A DNA stretch of 35,957 bases from CAYUEQ01 sp964443805 (GCA_964443805.1 CAYUEQ010000002.1:1-35957), one strand, 5' to 3'; shown: positions 23,848 through 32,593, numbered from the stretch's first letter. Program-made: numbers and translations. Notes: a model not told the origin generated them from the sequence alone.

Positions 23848-25666
23848 GTTTACCATACTCTTTTCTTAAATATATAGTCAGTATAGAGATGTCAACTGGA
23901 TTTACACCACTTATACGTGTTACTTCAGCTATAGTATTTGGTCTTATATTTTTTAATTTTTCTCTAGCTTCGTTGGCTAAGTTTTTTACTTTATCATAAT
24001 CAATATCATTTGGTATTTTTTTCTCTTCTAAATTTAATAATTTTTCTACTTCTTTATACGCTTTATTTATATATCCTTCATATTTAACATCAATTAATAC
24101 TTGTTCCAATATTTTTTCATCAAAATTTGGAATATATTTTTCTTCTTTTAAAGATTCAAAAGTTATTTCTGGTCTTTTTAGTAATTCATATACTGTTTTA
24201 GTAGGTAAATCTTTATATTTTATTTTAGTTTCTTTAATTTCTTTTTTTAACTGATTTATTTTATCTTTTTTATCTAATAATTTATTATATCTACCATCAT
24301 CGATTAATCCCGCTTTATACCCTATTTCTCTTAGTCTTAAATCAGCATTATCATGTCTTAAAATCAATCTAAATTCAGCTCTTGATGTAAGCATTCTATA
24401 TGGTTCATTAGTTCCTTTAATAACTAAATCATCAATTAATACTCCTATATATCCTTCATTTCTTTTGATTACTATTGGTTCTTTTCCTTCTAATTTTAAT
24501 GAAGCATTTATACCTGCAATTAATCCTTGGGCAGCTGCTTCTTCATAACCACTTGTTCCGTTTATTTGACCAGCTGTGTATAAGTTGTTAATAACTTTAG
24601 TTTCTAGTGAATGGTTTATTTGTAGTGGATCGATTGCATCATACTCAATTGCATAGCCATACTTTAAAATTTCAGCATTTTCTAAGCCTTTTAAGCTATG
24701 AACCATTTCTTTTTGAATATCTTTTGGCATGCTAGAAGATAAGCCTTGTAGATACCATTCATCAGTTAATAAGCTCTCTTTTTCTAAAAATAATTGATGA
24801 CGGTCTTTATCACTAAATCTTACAATTTTATCTTCGATTGAAGGACAATATCTAGCACCTACACCTTCAACATGACCTCCATACATACTAGATTTATCTA
24901 AATTTTTACGAACTATTTCATGGGTTTTTTCATTTGTATAAAATAAGTAACATTCAATTTGTTCATCTATCTTATAACTAGGTATAGTATCAAAACTAAA
25001 AGTTAAGTAATTTGAGTCCCCATATTCTTTTTTTAAGATATCAAAATTTATTGTAGATTCTTTGATTCTTGGTGGTGTTCCTGTTTTTAATCTTAAAATA
25101 TTAAATCCTAATTTTTTTAAATCATCACTTAAATATTTAGAGTTTTTTTCATTATTAGGTCCACTATCTATTTTTTTATCTCCAATTAAAATATTTGATT
25201 TTAAATAAGTTCCCGTTGCAAGTATTAAAGCATCACAAAAATATTTAGATTCATCTTCTAAAATAATCCCTTTTATTTCATTATCTTCAACTATTAATTC
25301 TTTAACTGTTCCTTCAATTAAGTCGAGATTCTTTTGTTTTTTTAATTCAGTTAATATATTAGTTGGGTAGGTAACTTTATCAGCTTGGGCTCTTAAACTT
25401 CTTACTGCAGGTCCTTTAGCATTATTAAGTAGTTTAATTTGAAAGTGAGATTCATCGGCGATTTTTCCCATAATTCCACCTAATGCATCTATTTCTCTTA
25501 CAATAATCCCTTTTGCCGATCCTCCAATTGAAGGATTACATGGCATATCAGCTATATTATTTATATTTATTGTTATTAAAGCACTTTTGTGTCCTTTATA
25601 GCTACTTGCATATGCAGCCTCACAACCAGCATGACCACCACCAACTACTATTACTTCGTATTTCAT
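23840..25666 (-). CDS. mnmG: tRNA uridine-5-carboxymethylaminomethyl(34) synthesis protein MnmG
   Basis: 608 residues from the ATG at 25666, preceded by AGGGGAT; an in-frame ATG at 25690 would overlap mnmE and lacks a site. With MnmE it installs (carboxymethyl)aminomethyl groups on wobble U34. FAD-binding VIVVGGGHAGCEAAYAS; PCNPSIGGSAKGIIVREID; GTYLKSNILIG; then YCPSIEDKIVRF, TAGQINGTSGYEEAAAQGL; C-terminal SGVNPVDISIL. It directly follows mnmE. Confidence 0.97.
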   Translation of the reverse strand: MKYEVIVVGGGHAGCEAAYASSYKGHKSALITININNIADMPCNPSIGGSAKGIIVREIDALGGIMGKIADESHFQIKLLNNAKGPAVRSLRAQADKVTYPTNILTELKKQKNLDLIEGTVKELIVEDNEIKGIILEDESKYFCDALILATGTYLKSNILIGDKKIDSGPNNEKNSKYLSDDLKKLGFNILRLKTGTPPRIKESTINFDILKKEYGDSNYLTFSFDTIPSYKIDEQIECYLFYTNEKTHEIVRKNLDKSSMYGGHVEGVGARYCPSIEDKIVRFSDKDRHQLFLEKESLLTDEWYLQGLSSSMPKDIQKEMVHSLKGLENAEILKYGYAIEYDAIDPLQINHSLETKVINNLYTAGQINGTSGYEEAAAQGLIAGINASLKLEGKEPIVIKRNEGYIGVLIDDLVIKGTNEPYRMLTSRAEFRLILRHDNADLRLREIGYKAGLIDDGRYNKLLDKKDKINQLKKEIKETKIKYKDLPTKTVYELLKRPEITFESLKEEKYIPNFDEKILEQVLIDVKYEGYINKAYKEVEKLLNLEEKKIPNDIDYDKVKNLANEAREKLKNIRPNTIAEVTRISGVNPVDISILTIYLRKEYGKHE

Positions 25667-25674
25667 TTTATCCC

Positions 25675-27030
25675 CTATTTTCCTAAACAAAACTTACTAA
25701 ATAATTCATCTAATAATTCTTCTTTATATGTTGATCCTATTATTTCTCCTAATAAATCATAAATTATTTTTAAATCTATTGCTAACATATCAATTGGAAT
25801 ATCTTTATCTATTTCAACTAATAAATAATTTGTTTTATCTAATGATTTTTTAACTAATGATATTTGACGTGCATTTGAAAGATAAGTCAAGTTATTACTT
25901 GATAATTTATCTAAGTTAAATAATTCTACGATTTTTTCTTTTAATTCATTTAAACCATTTTCAGTCATGGTATTACCTGAACAATAATTAAATTTTTTTA
26001 GTATTGTTTTATCTATCTTGCTCTCTAAATCATTTTTGTTAACAAAAACTATATTATTCTTATGTTTTATTTCTGCTAATAATTTCAAATCATCTTTAGT
26101 TAATGACTCATTATTATTAAGAACTAAAATAACTAATTGTGCTTTTTCAATGTTTTGATATGATTTATTAATTCCAATTTGTTCAATTATATCACTTGAC
26201 TGCCTAATACCTGCTGTATCTATTAAATTAAATAAAATTCCATTTAATAAAAATTTTCCTTCGACTATATCTCTTGTTGTACCTTCTATATTAGTAACTA
26301 TCGCTTTATTTTCTTCTAATAAATGATTTAAAATACTACTTTTACCTACATTTGGTCTTCCTATAATCGCCGTAGTAATTCCTTCTTTTATCATTTTACC
26401 GTTTTCTGCTCCAGATAACAATTCTTTTAAAGAGTCTTTTATAATAACTAATTTTGGTTTTAAATTTTCTTTAGTTATTTCTTCGGCATCTTCGTATTCT
26501 GGATAATCGATATTAACTTCGATATTTGCAAGTAATTCTAAAATTATTGATCGAAGATCATTTATTTTTAATGATAATGATTTTTGGATTTGATTAATCG
26601 CTAAGTTTCTAGCTTTTTGAGTTTCAGCATTAATAATATCATTAACCGCCTCAGCTTCTACTAAGTCGATTCTTCCATTTAAAAATGCTCTTTTAGTAAA
26701 TTCACCTGGTTCTGCTAAACGGCATCCATTAGTCAGTAATAACTCTAATATTTTATTTACAGCTGCAATTCCTCCATGGCAATTTATTTCTACTACATCT
26801 TCTTTAGTAAAAGTTTTAGGAGCTTTCATTACAGTAACTAAAACTTCATCTATTAATTCTTTTTTATCTTTTATATATCCATAATTTATTGTATGGCTTA
26901 ATACCTTTTTTAAATTTTTTCCATCAAAAATACGAGAAGTAATATCAATTGCTGCATTACCACTAATTCTGATTATCGAAATTGATCCAGTTCCAATAGC
27001 TGTAGCTACAGCACAAATTGTATCTTCCAT
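25675..27030 (-). CDS. mnmE: tRNA modification GTPase MnmE
   Basis: 451 residues from the ATG at 27030 (MEDTICAVATAIGTGSISII); the open frame extends upstream through the jag terminator and is not coding there. Formyl-THF-binding N domain with ISGNAA; helical domain; G domain with IIGRPNVGKSSILNHLL (G1), TTRD (G2), DTAGIR (G3) and NKND (G4); C-terminal CLGK, carrying the essential Cys of the C[ILV]GK motif. The leader is only about 16 nt and the ribosome site (GTGAG) is weak. Confidence 0.97.
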   Translation of the reverse strand: MEDTICAVATAIGTGSISIIRISGNAAIDITSRIFDGKNLKKVLSHTINYGYIKDKKELIDEVLVTVMKAPKTFTKEDVVEINCHGGIAAVNKILELLLTNGCRLAEPGEFTKRAFLNGRIDLVEAEAVNDIINAETQKARNLAINQIQKSLSLKINDLRSIILELLANIEVNIDYPEYEDAEEITKENLKPKLVIIKDSLKELLSGAENGKMIKEGITTAIIGRPNVGKSSILNHLLEENKAIVTNIEGTTRDIVEGKFLLNGILFNLIDTAGIRQSSDIIEQIGINKSYQNIEKAQLVILVLNNNESLTKDDLKLLAEIKHKNNIVFVNKNDLESKIDKTILKKFNYCSGNTMTENGLNELKEKIVELFNLDKLSSNNLTYLSNARQISLVKKSLDKTNYLLVEIDKDIPIDMLAIDLKIIYDLLGEIIGSTYKEELLDELFSKFCLGK

Positions 27031-27052
27031 AATTCTCACATCCCGCGAAAGT

Positions 27053-27082
27053 ATTATAGCATTATTCACAAAAAAAAAGCAA
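27053..27082 (-). promoter_or_regulatory. Promoter of mnmE embedded in the jag terminator
   Basis: TTGCTT (27077-27082) and TATAAT (27053-27058) on the minus strand, 18-bp spacer. The -35 hexamer is the 3' arm of the jag terminator and the spacer contains its T-tract. Confidence 0.55.
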
Positions 27083-27093
27083 TATTTTGCTTT
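27070..27093 (-). terminator. Terminator of the rpmH-jag run
   Basis: AAAGCAA-AATA-TTGCTTT then T7 on the minus strand; the jag stop TAA overlaps the 5' arm. Confidence 0.8.
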
Positions 27094-27697
27094 AATTTGG
27101 TTTGATAACAACATATCGATTAGGTTCTTCCCCTTCACTTTTAGTTATTACACCTTTAAAATCTGTTAATACATTATGGACAATTCTTCTTTCATAAGAA
27201 TTCATGTTTTCTAAAGAAGCTTCTATTTTAGTCTGAGAAACTTCTCTAGCTGTTTTTTTAGCAAGTCTTTCTATATAATATTTTTGTTTATCTTTATAAT
27301 TTTCTACATCTAATAATAGATAAATATTCATTTTTATTTTATTATAAACAACTTGTTTAACAATTGTTTGCAATGCTCTTAAAGTTTGCCCATTTTTACC
27401 TATTAGAATTGAATTGTTATTAGAATACATTTTAATATTTATTTGTTTATTTCTAATCTTAGCCTCAAAATTAACTTCTAGATTCATTGCAGTTAAAAGT
27501 TCCTTCAAGTAATCTTTTATAAATTCTTGAACATCAACTAATTTAATAATTGACACTTTTATAGATGAAGATTTAAATAAGGTTCCTTTTATCTCTTCAC
27601 TTCTATATACTACTTCTTCTTCTGTTACATTTAATTCACTAAATGATTTTTCTAAAGTGCTTTCTAACGTTTTTCCTTCAAATTCTAATATTTTCAT
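27092..27697 (-). CDS. jag: RNA-binding protein Jag / KhpB
   Basis: 201 residues in three parts: Jag_N domain (about 1-50, LEFEGKTLESTLEKSFSELN), KH domain (about 72-130, with SILIGKNGQTLRALQTIV carrying the GxxG loop) and R3H domain (about 135-200, NSYERRIVHNVL and RYVVIKP). KhpB partners KhpA in binding small RNAs and controlling cell elongation in Gram-positives. It is in the conserved rpmH-rnpA-yidC-jag-mnmE order. Confidence 0.94.
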   Translation of the reverse strand: MKILEFEGKTLESTLEKSFSELNVTEEEVVYRSEEIKGTLFKSSSIKVSIIKLVDVQEFIKDYLKELLTAMNLEVNFEAKIRNKQINIKMYSNNNSILIGKNGQTLRALQTIVKQVVYNKIKMNIYLLLDVENYKDKQKYYIERLAKKTAREVSQTKIEASLENMNSYERRIVHNVLTDFKGVITKSEGEEPNRYVVIKPN

Positions 27698-27700
27698 ATA

Positions 27701-28639
27701 CTACTTCTTCTTTCTTTTTATAATAATACTTTGAACTATTTGAAATAAACTTGTTGTTATCCAATATAATCCAATAGCTGCCGGTAATGATAATGATGCA
27801 ATTGCAATGAATACTAACATAAATTTAGTCATAAATTGCATTTGTCCTTGAGCAGAGGAATCAGCTGGTGCTGTATTCATAGTATTTTTAAATGAATAAT
27901 AAGTTGTTAGTATGATTAGTGCAATCAGTATTATATATAAATAATTTCCTCCACCAATTCCTTTTAGAGGTGTTGTACCAAGTTGTAATCCAAATAAATT
28001 TTCTTCAAATATAGCTGGTGAACGATTGATTGCTTCTAAGAAAGCAAAGAATATTGGTAATTGAATAAATGATACTAAACATCCAGATACAGGATTTATA
28101 TTATGTTTTTTATAAATTACCATAGTTTCTTGACTTTTTGCCATCATTGATTCTGAATCAGTTTTATCAGCATATTTTTTTTCAATTCGATCAATTTCAG
28201 GTTTTGCTTTCTTTAAATTTTCTGATTGTAACATTGTTTTTTGGGTAAAAGGCATTAATATTAATCTAATTAATACTCCTATAAACATTATAGATAATCC
28301 ATATTTTCCAAATAATGATCCTACTTTCAGTATTAACCATGCAAGTGGTTTAACAAATACTGTTTCCCAAATACTTACATATTTAAGATCTTTTGTTTTA
28401 AAATTCTTACATTCTGGTAATTTAGATAATTTAACTGACATTACATCTTCATTATCTTTATATATGTCTAAGATATCTTTATCAGTAGGACGACAAAGAA
28501 TGTTTGAAGTTAAATTTTGTCCAGTTTTAGGATTAATTACTTTTTTACCTTTAGTATCCTGCATATATTTAGTACAACCTGTTGTACCTAACATGATTAG
28601 TAATACTAATATCAATAAAATTTTTTTCTTGTTTTTCAT
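27701..28639 (-). CDS. yidC: Membrane protein insertase YidC/OxaI
   Basis: 312 residues. A lipoprotein signal (MKNKKKILLILVLLIMLGTT) ends at Cys22 (TTGC). The YidC core follows from about 88: FVKPLAWLILKVGSLFG, IGVLIRLILMPFTQKTM with the conserved Arg of the hydrophilic groove, INPVSGCLVSFIQLPIFFAF, AIGLYWITTSLFQIVQS, and a basic tail KRKKK. It inserts and folds membrane proteins with or without SecYEG. In spore formers a paralogue (SpoIIIJ) helps assemble the SpoIIIA-SpoIIQ channel; whether this copy does so is unknown. Start overlaps rnpA stop by 4 nt (ATGA). Confidence 0.95.
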   Translation of the reverse strand: MKNKKKILLILVLLIMLGTTGCTKYMQDTKGKKVINPKTGQNLTSNILCRPTDKDILDIYKDNEDVMSVKLSKLPECKNFKTKDLKYVSIWETVFVKPLAWLILKVGSLFGKYGLSIMFIGVLIRLILMPFTQKTMLQSENLKKAKPEIDRIEKKYADKTDSESMMAKSQETMVIYKKHNINPVSGCLVSFIQLPIFFAFLEAINRSPAIFEENLFGLQLGTTPLKGIGGGNYLYIILIALIILTTYYSFKNTMNTAPADSSAQGQMQFMTKFMLVFIAIASLSLPAAIGLYWITTSLFQIVQSIIIKRKKK

Positions 28640-28968
28640 GTGTTCACCTTTTTTATTAGAGATAATAAATTTTCTGATAACTGTTGATAACTTAATTTTT
28701 CAGTACCTCTTCTTATCATTATAATATATTCTCTCTCTTTTTTAAATAAAAACTTATTTTTATCTATAATATCTTTCACTTGTCTTTTGATTTTGTTTCT
28801 TTTAACTGCATTACCAAATTTTGTTGGTACTGTTATTCCAAACATGGGATATTCTAAAGTTTTACAATTATTATAATAAATAACAAAATAATTATTTTTA
28901 TGATACTTACTATTTTTTATTATTTCAGAAAATTTATTACTATCTTTAATTATTTCTTTTTTTTTCAT
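28636..28968 (-). CDS. rnpA: Ribonuclease P protein component
   Basis: 110 residues. It binds RNase P RNA and pre-tRNA leader. The RNR-type motif is present as KRNKIKRQVKDII (about 52-64), followed by REYIIMIRRGTEKLSYQQL. ATG after GGTGA. A terminator lies between rpmH and this gene, so it is probably expressed by partial read-through. Confidence 0.94.
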   Translation of the reverse strand: MKKKEIIKDSNKFSEIIKNSKYHKNNYFVIYYNNCKTLEYPMFGITVPTKFGNAVKRNKIKRQVKDIIDKNKFLFKKEREYIIMIRRGTEKLSYQQLSENLLSLIKKVNT

Positions 28969-28979
28969 ATTTCACCAAT

Positions 28980-29009
28980 TTAGAAAAAACCACTTAGTAC
29001 AGTGGTTTT
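28980..29009 (-). terminator. Terminator/attenuator between rpmH and rnpA
   Basis: AAAACCACT-6 nt-AGTGGTTTT then TTC on the minus strand; a 9-bp stem with T6 starting inside the rpmH stop codon. It probably sets high L34 and low RnpA output from one promoter. Confidence 0.85.
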
Positions 29010-29130
29010 ATTTCGTTAATCTTTTTCTTCCTTTTTTTCTTCTTCTTGCTAATATCTTAGATTTCTTACGTGCAAAGAATCCATGTCTTTTACTCGTTTT
29101 TCTTTTATTTGGTTGTTTTGTATGTTTCAT
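29008..29130 (-). CDS. rpmH: 50S ribosomal protein L34
   Basis: 40-residue ORF: MKHTKQPNKRKTSKRHGFFA, then RKKSKILARRRKKGRKRLTK. It shows the L34 pattern (QPNxRKRxKxHGFxAR...VLxxRRxKGRKxL) but is about four residues shorter than the usual 44: the conserved MxTxxGR turn between ARKKS and KILARRR is missing. ATG follows AGGAGT. First gene left of the origin, divergent from dnaA. Confidence 0.96.
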   Translation of the reverse strand: MKHTKQPNKRKTSKRHGFFARKKSKILARRRKKGRKRLTK

Positions 29131-29451
29131 ATTATTAACTCCTTTATTTGTTCAAGCGATTACAATTATATTATATCAACAACTTTTTTGTCAAGGAATA
29201 TCGCAGAAAAGTTAGTTTTCAACAATTATTGTGGAAACTGTTAGTAACTTATCCACAGATGTTTAAAGATTTTTGTGGAAAGTTGTGGAAAGTGTTGATA
29301 ACTTTCTTTTTTACTGATATTATAGCATTTAAAACATTTTCTTATCCACAAATACTGTTGATAAGTTTCAACATTCACGTTAAATGCTTTTATTAACAAC
29401 AAAAATACGTTAAAATTAAATTAGCTTTTAGTAATTGGTAGGTGATAATAG
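29131..29451. other. Upstream part of oriC (DnaA box cluster, rpmH-dnaA gap)
   Basis: 321 bp without a gene. Perfect DnaA boxes TTATCCACA at 29250-29258 and 29342-29350. Variant boxes on the other strand: TGTGGAAAC 29231-29239, TGTGGAAAG 29275-29283 and 29285-29293, TGTTGATAA 29294-29302 and 29356-29364. The region also carries the divergent rpmH and dnaA promoters. The gene order rnpA-rpmH-dnaA-dnaN fixes this as the chromosomal origin. An 82-codon ORF over the boxes is not credible. Confidence 0.9.
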
Positions 29452-30786
29452 ATGAACGTTACTTCTCTTTGGGAAAATTCTTTAGACATTATTAATAAAA
29501 AAGTAAACCCTATTTCTTTTAATACTTGGTTTAAAGATGCAAATTTAATTAATTTAGATAATGGTAAAGCGGTAATTGAAGTTCCGATGCCGATGCAAAA
29601 AAACTTACTTGCAAAAAATTATTATGAATTAATTGAAGAAACATTTTTAAATTTAACAGGTATTAATTATGATATAGAGTTCATTTTAAGTGATGAAAAA
29701 GAAGAAGTTATTGAAGAGGAAAATACTAAAACTGTTGAAGAATTTAATTCTAATATCAATGCTAAATATACTTTTGATACATTTTTAATAGGAGAATCTA
29801 ATCGTTTTGCACGAACAGCTGGGTTAGCGGTTGCTGAAAATCCAGGGAAATTATATAATCCTTTATTTATATATGGTAAAAGTGGTGTTGGTAAAACTCA
29901 TCTAATGCATGCAATAGGAAATTATGTCTTAGAAAATTCAAATAAGACAGTATTATATGTAACTAGTGATGAATTTACTACTGATTTTACTGGAATTAGG
30001 AATGTTACTGGTAATAATAGTGATTATGTCGCTCATTTTAAAGATAAATATAGAAATGTAGATGTCTTAATTATTGACGATATTCAATTTTTAGCAGGAG
30101 CAGAGAAAACTCAACAAGAATTTTTTAATACTTTTAATGTTTTACATTCATCAGACAAACAAATAATTATCAGTTCCGATCGATCACCCGATGATTTAAA
30201 ATTATTAGAAGATCGACTAAGAACAAGATTTGCATGGGGATTATCTGTTGATATCCTCCCACCTGATATAGAGTTAAAAATTAAAATTATTAAAAATAAA
30301 ATAAATGGACATCAGGTGGCAAAAAAAATAGATAATTCAGTAATCGAGTTTATTGCTAATTCTTGTGAAAATGATGTTAGACATTTAGAAGGGGCAATTA
30401 CAAGACTCTATGCATATGCAGCTATTATGGGAAATCAAGATATTACTTTAGATTTTGCTATAGAAGCTTTAAAAGATTATACAACGAAAAATGTCTACAT
30501 AAAGAATGATATAACTAAAATACAAAAGGCTGTAGCTGATTACTATGAGGTTACAATAGAAGATTTAAAAAGTAAGAAAAGGACTAGTAAGATAAATTAT
30601 CCTAGACAAATTGCAATGTATTTATCAAGAATGATGACAGATGAATCATTTCCAAGAATAGGATTAGAATTCGGAGGTAGAGACCATTCAACAGTTATAT
30701 ATGGAGTAGATAAAATAACGAAAGAACTTAAAGAAAACAAAACATTAGAAAAAATCATAAACGAAATTAAAGATAAAATAATTTAA
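29452..30786 (+). CDS. dnaA: Chromosomal replication initiator DnaA
   Basis: 444 residues. Domain I about 1-80 (LWENSLDIINKKVNPISFNT), short linker, AAA+ domain with YGKSGVGKTHLMHAIGNY (Walker A), VLIIDDIQFLAG (Walker B), sensor region ISSDRSPDDLKLLEDRLRTR, and domain IV with the DnaA signature GRDHSTVIYG. ATG after AGGTGAT. It binds the flanking boxes, unwinds the origin and autoregulates its promoter. Confidence 0.98.
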   Translation: MNVTSLWENSLDIINKKVNPISFNTWFKDANLINLDNGKAVIEVPMPMQKNLLAKNYYELIEETFLNLTGINYDIEFILSDEKEEVIEEENTKTVEEFNSNINAKYTFDTFLIGESNRFARTAGLAVAENPGKLYNPLFIYGKSGVGKTHLMHAIGNYVLENSNKTVLYVTSDEFTTDFTGIRNVTGNNSDYVAHFKDKYRNVDVLIIDDIQFLAGAEKTQQEFFNTFNVLHSSDKQIIISSDRSPDDLKLLEDRLRTRFAWGLSVDILPPDIELKIKIIKNKINGHQVAKKIDNSVIEFIANSCENDVRHLEGAITRLYAYAAIMGNQDITLDFAIEALKDYTTKNVYIKNDITKIQKAVADYYEVTIEDLKSKKRTSKINYPRQIAMYLSRMMTDESFPRIGLEFGGRDHSTVIYGVDKITKELKENKTLEKIINEIKDKII

Positions 30787-30920
30787 GGGGAATAGTGTTG
30801 ATAACTTAATACTTATTAACACCTATATTTCTACTAAACTAAACAATTTAAACTACTTATCAACATTATCAACAGCATTATTAATACTATTAAAAAAGAA
30901 AGATAGAAAGAAGTGATTAT
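30787..30920. other. Downstream part of oriC: tandem DnaA boxes plus DnaA-trio-like unwinding element
   Basis: TGTTGATAA at 30796-30804; two abutting TTATCAACA boxes at 30857-30865 and 30866-30874. Three bases later the bottom strand reads, 3' to 5', AAT AAT TAT GAT AAT (30878-30892), the repeated trinucleotide pattern of a DnaA-trio, followed by AT-rich DNA up to dnaN. The layout (boxes, then trios) is that of the Bacillus unwinding site. The matching is by eye. Confidence 0.75.
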
Positions 30921-32039
30921 ATGAAATTTTCAATTGATAAAAAAATATTATTAGAAAACTTAGTTTCAGTATCAAAAGCAATATCAACTAAAAATATAAT
31001 TCCAGTATTAAATGGTATTATGTTTGATTTAACGGATGAAGGACTTTCATTAACAGCTAGTGATTCTGAATTAACTATTAAAAGCTTTATAGAAGCTAAA
31101 GAAATAAAAAATATAGAAGAAGAAGGTAAAATAATAATTCAAAGTAAGTATATTATTGATATTATTAGAAAAATGCCGACAGATGTTATAAATATTGCTG
31201 TTATAGATGGTTTAAAATTAAAAATATATAGTGATGTTAATCAATATGATTTAAATTGTTTAGATCCTAAGGAATACCCGACATTAAAAATAGAAGAAAG
31301 TAAAACTCCAATTATAATTAAAAGTGATTTATTAAAAAACATAATAAAAGAAACTGCGTTTGCTATTTCTACTCAAGAGTCTCGTCCTTTATTAACAGGT
31401 ATTAACTTTAAGATAACTGGTAATATCTTAGAATGTATTGCAACCGATTCATATCGTTTATCTAAAAAAACTTTAAAATTAGATAAAGATGTTAAGTCTA
31501 ATATAAATATTGTTATTCCAGGAAAAACTTTAATTGAATTAGATAAAATATTAACAGATGATGAAGATTTAGAAATGCATGTGTTTAATAATAAAGTTTT
31601 ATTTAAATATAAAAATATTTTATTTCAAACTAGTTTATTATCTGGAACATATCCTGATACTTCTAACTTAATACCAAAGGAATTTAATATAATAATAAAC
31701 ACTAAAAAAAGTTTATATTATGCATCAATAGATCGTGCTGCTTTATTAACACAGAGTAAAGAAAGAAACATTGTAACAATGAAATTGAATGATAATACAA
31801 TTTTAATAACTTCATCAACATCAGAAATTGGTAAAGTAGAAGAAACTTTAGAGATTGAAAGAGATAATCAAGAAGAATTAGAAATATCTTTTAGTTCAAC
31901 CTATATGTTAGATGCGCTTAAAACATTTACTGATGAAGATATTTTAATTATGTTAAATGCTGATAATAAACCTATTGTTATAAAATCTGTTAAGGATGAA
32001 ACATTAATCCAAATGATTTTACCTATAAAAACTTACTAA
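30921..32039 (+). CDS. dnaN: DNA polymerase III beta subunit (sliding clamp)
   Basis: 372 residues in three clamp domains. Recognisable: MKFSIDKKILLENLVSVSKA, TDEGLSLTASDSELTI, ESRPLLTGINFKI, CIATDSYRLSKK and the C-terminal QMILPIKTY, equivalent to the MPMR-type end. It tethers polymerase to DNA. ATG after AAGAAGTGAT. A terminator follows directly, so dnaA-dnaN is one unit and comK is outside it. Confidence 0.97.
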   Translation: MKFSIDKKILLENLVSVSKAISTKNIIPVLNGIMFDLTDEGLSLTASDSELTIKSFIEAKEIKNIEEEGKIIIQSKYIIDIIRKMPTDVINIAVIDGLKLKIYSDVNQYDLNCLDPKEYPTLKIEESKTPIIIKSDLLKNIIKETAFAISTQESRPLLTGINFKITGNILECIATDSYRLSKKTLKLDKDVKSNINIVIPGKTLIELDKILTDDEDLEMHVFNNKVLFKYKNILFQTSLLSGTYPDTSNLIPKEFNIIINTKKSLYYASIDRAALLTQSKERNIVTMKLNDNTILITSSTSEIGKVEETLEIERDNQEELEISFSSTYMLDALKTFTDEDILIMLNADNKPIVIKSVKDETLIQMILPIKTY

Positions 32040-32061
32040 TATTTATTTATTAGTTTTTTTT
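32035..32061 (+). terminator. Terminator of dnaN
   Basis: ACTAATA-6 nt-TATTAGT followed by eight T; the dnaN stop TAA is in the 5' arm. Confidence 0.75.
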
Positions 32062-32118
32062 CGTCTTTTTTCGAGTATTTGAAGTGTTAGGATAACAAAT
32101 CAAAGAAAGGAATAAATT

Positions 32119-32568
32119 ATGAAAAATTATGAAATAAATTCAGAGACTATAGCTTTGATACCGATAACTTCTACAAAAACTAAAGTTTATGAGCTTGAAA
32201 ATGAATTTATTGTAGATAAAAGTGGATTAAAAATTATGGAAGAAAGTTGTGAATTTTTTGGTAGTTCATTACAAGGAAGACAAAAGGGGACTAAAAACTT
32301 AACAGGAATAACTCATAAATCCCCAGTAATAGTTGAAGAATCAAGAAATATTATTTTTTTCCCAACTAATTCTCCACGACTTTCAAAATGTTGTTGGATT
32401 TCTTTAAATAATTTAGAAAATATCAGTAAATTACCTGATAACACTCTACTAATATTTAAAAATGAAAGAAAGATTTATTTAGATATATCATTCAATATTT
32501 TAGATAATCAAATATTAAGAGCTAGTCGTTTAGAATCAGTTAGCAGAAAAAGGCGAAAAAACACTTAA
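32119..32568 (+). CDS. comK: ComK-family protein (competence transcription factor homologue)
   Basis: 149 residues. The match to ComK runs through most of the protein: YEINSETIALIPI, ESCEFFGSSLQGRQKGTKN, LTGITHKSPVIVEESR, IIFFPTNSPRLSKCCWISL and LDISFNILDNQILRASRL. B. subtilis ComK (192 residues) activates DNA-uptake genes; the C-terminal extension linked to its control by MecA is absent here. The conserved FFPT-SPR and W-I/S core is kept, so the fold is probably intact. It has ATG after AAAGGAAT and its own transcription unit between dnaN and recF, where many Firmicutes have an S4-domain yaaA. No AAAA-N5-TTTT ComK boxes seen upstream. Confidence 0.88.
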   Translation: MKNYEINSETIALIPITSTKTKVYELENEFIVDKSGLKIMEESCEFFGSSLQGRQKGTKNLTGITHKSPVIVEESRNIIFFPTNSPRLSKCCWISLNNLENISKLPDNTLLIFKNERKIYLDISFNILDNQILRASRLESVSRKRRKNT

Positions 32569-32593
32569 AAACGTTTTAAATAGTTCAAATATA

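Noticed and set aside
27040..27056. Partial palindrome TCCCGCGAAA as a Noc/ParB site
   Set aside because: Not symmetric enough for parS (TGTTTCACGTGAAACA) or the Noc site; no good parS was seen by eye in the window.
29148..29396. 82-codon plus-strand ORF upstream of dnaA
   Set aside because: It runs through the DnaA box cluster, lacks a ribosome site and has no protein-like features.
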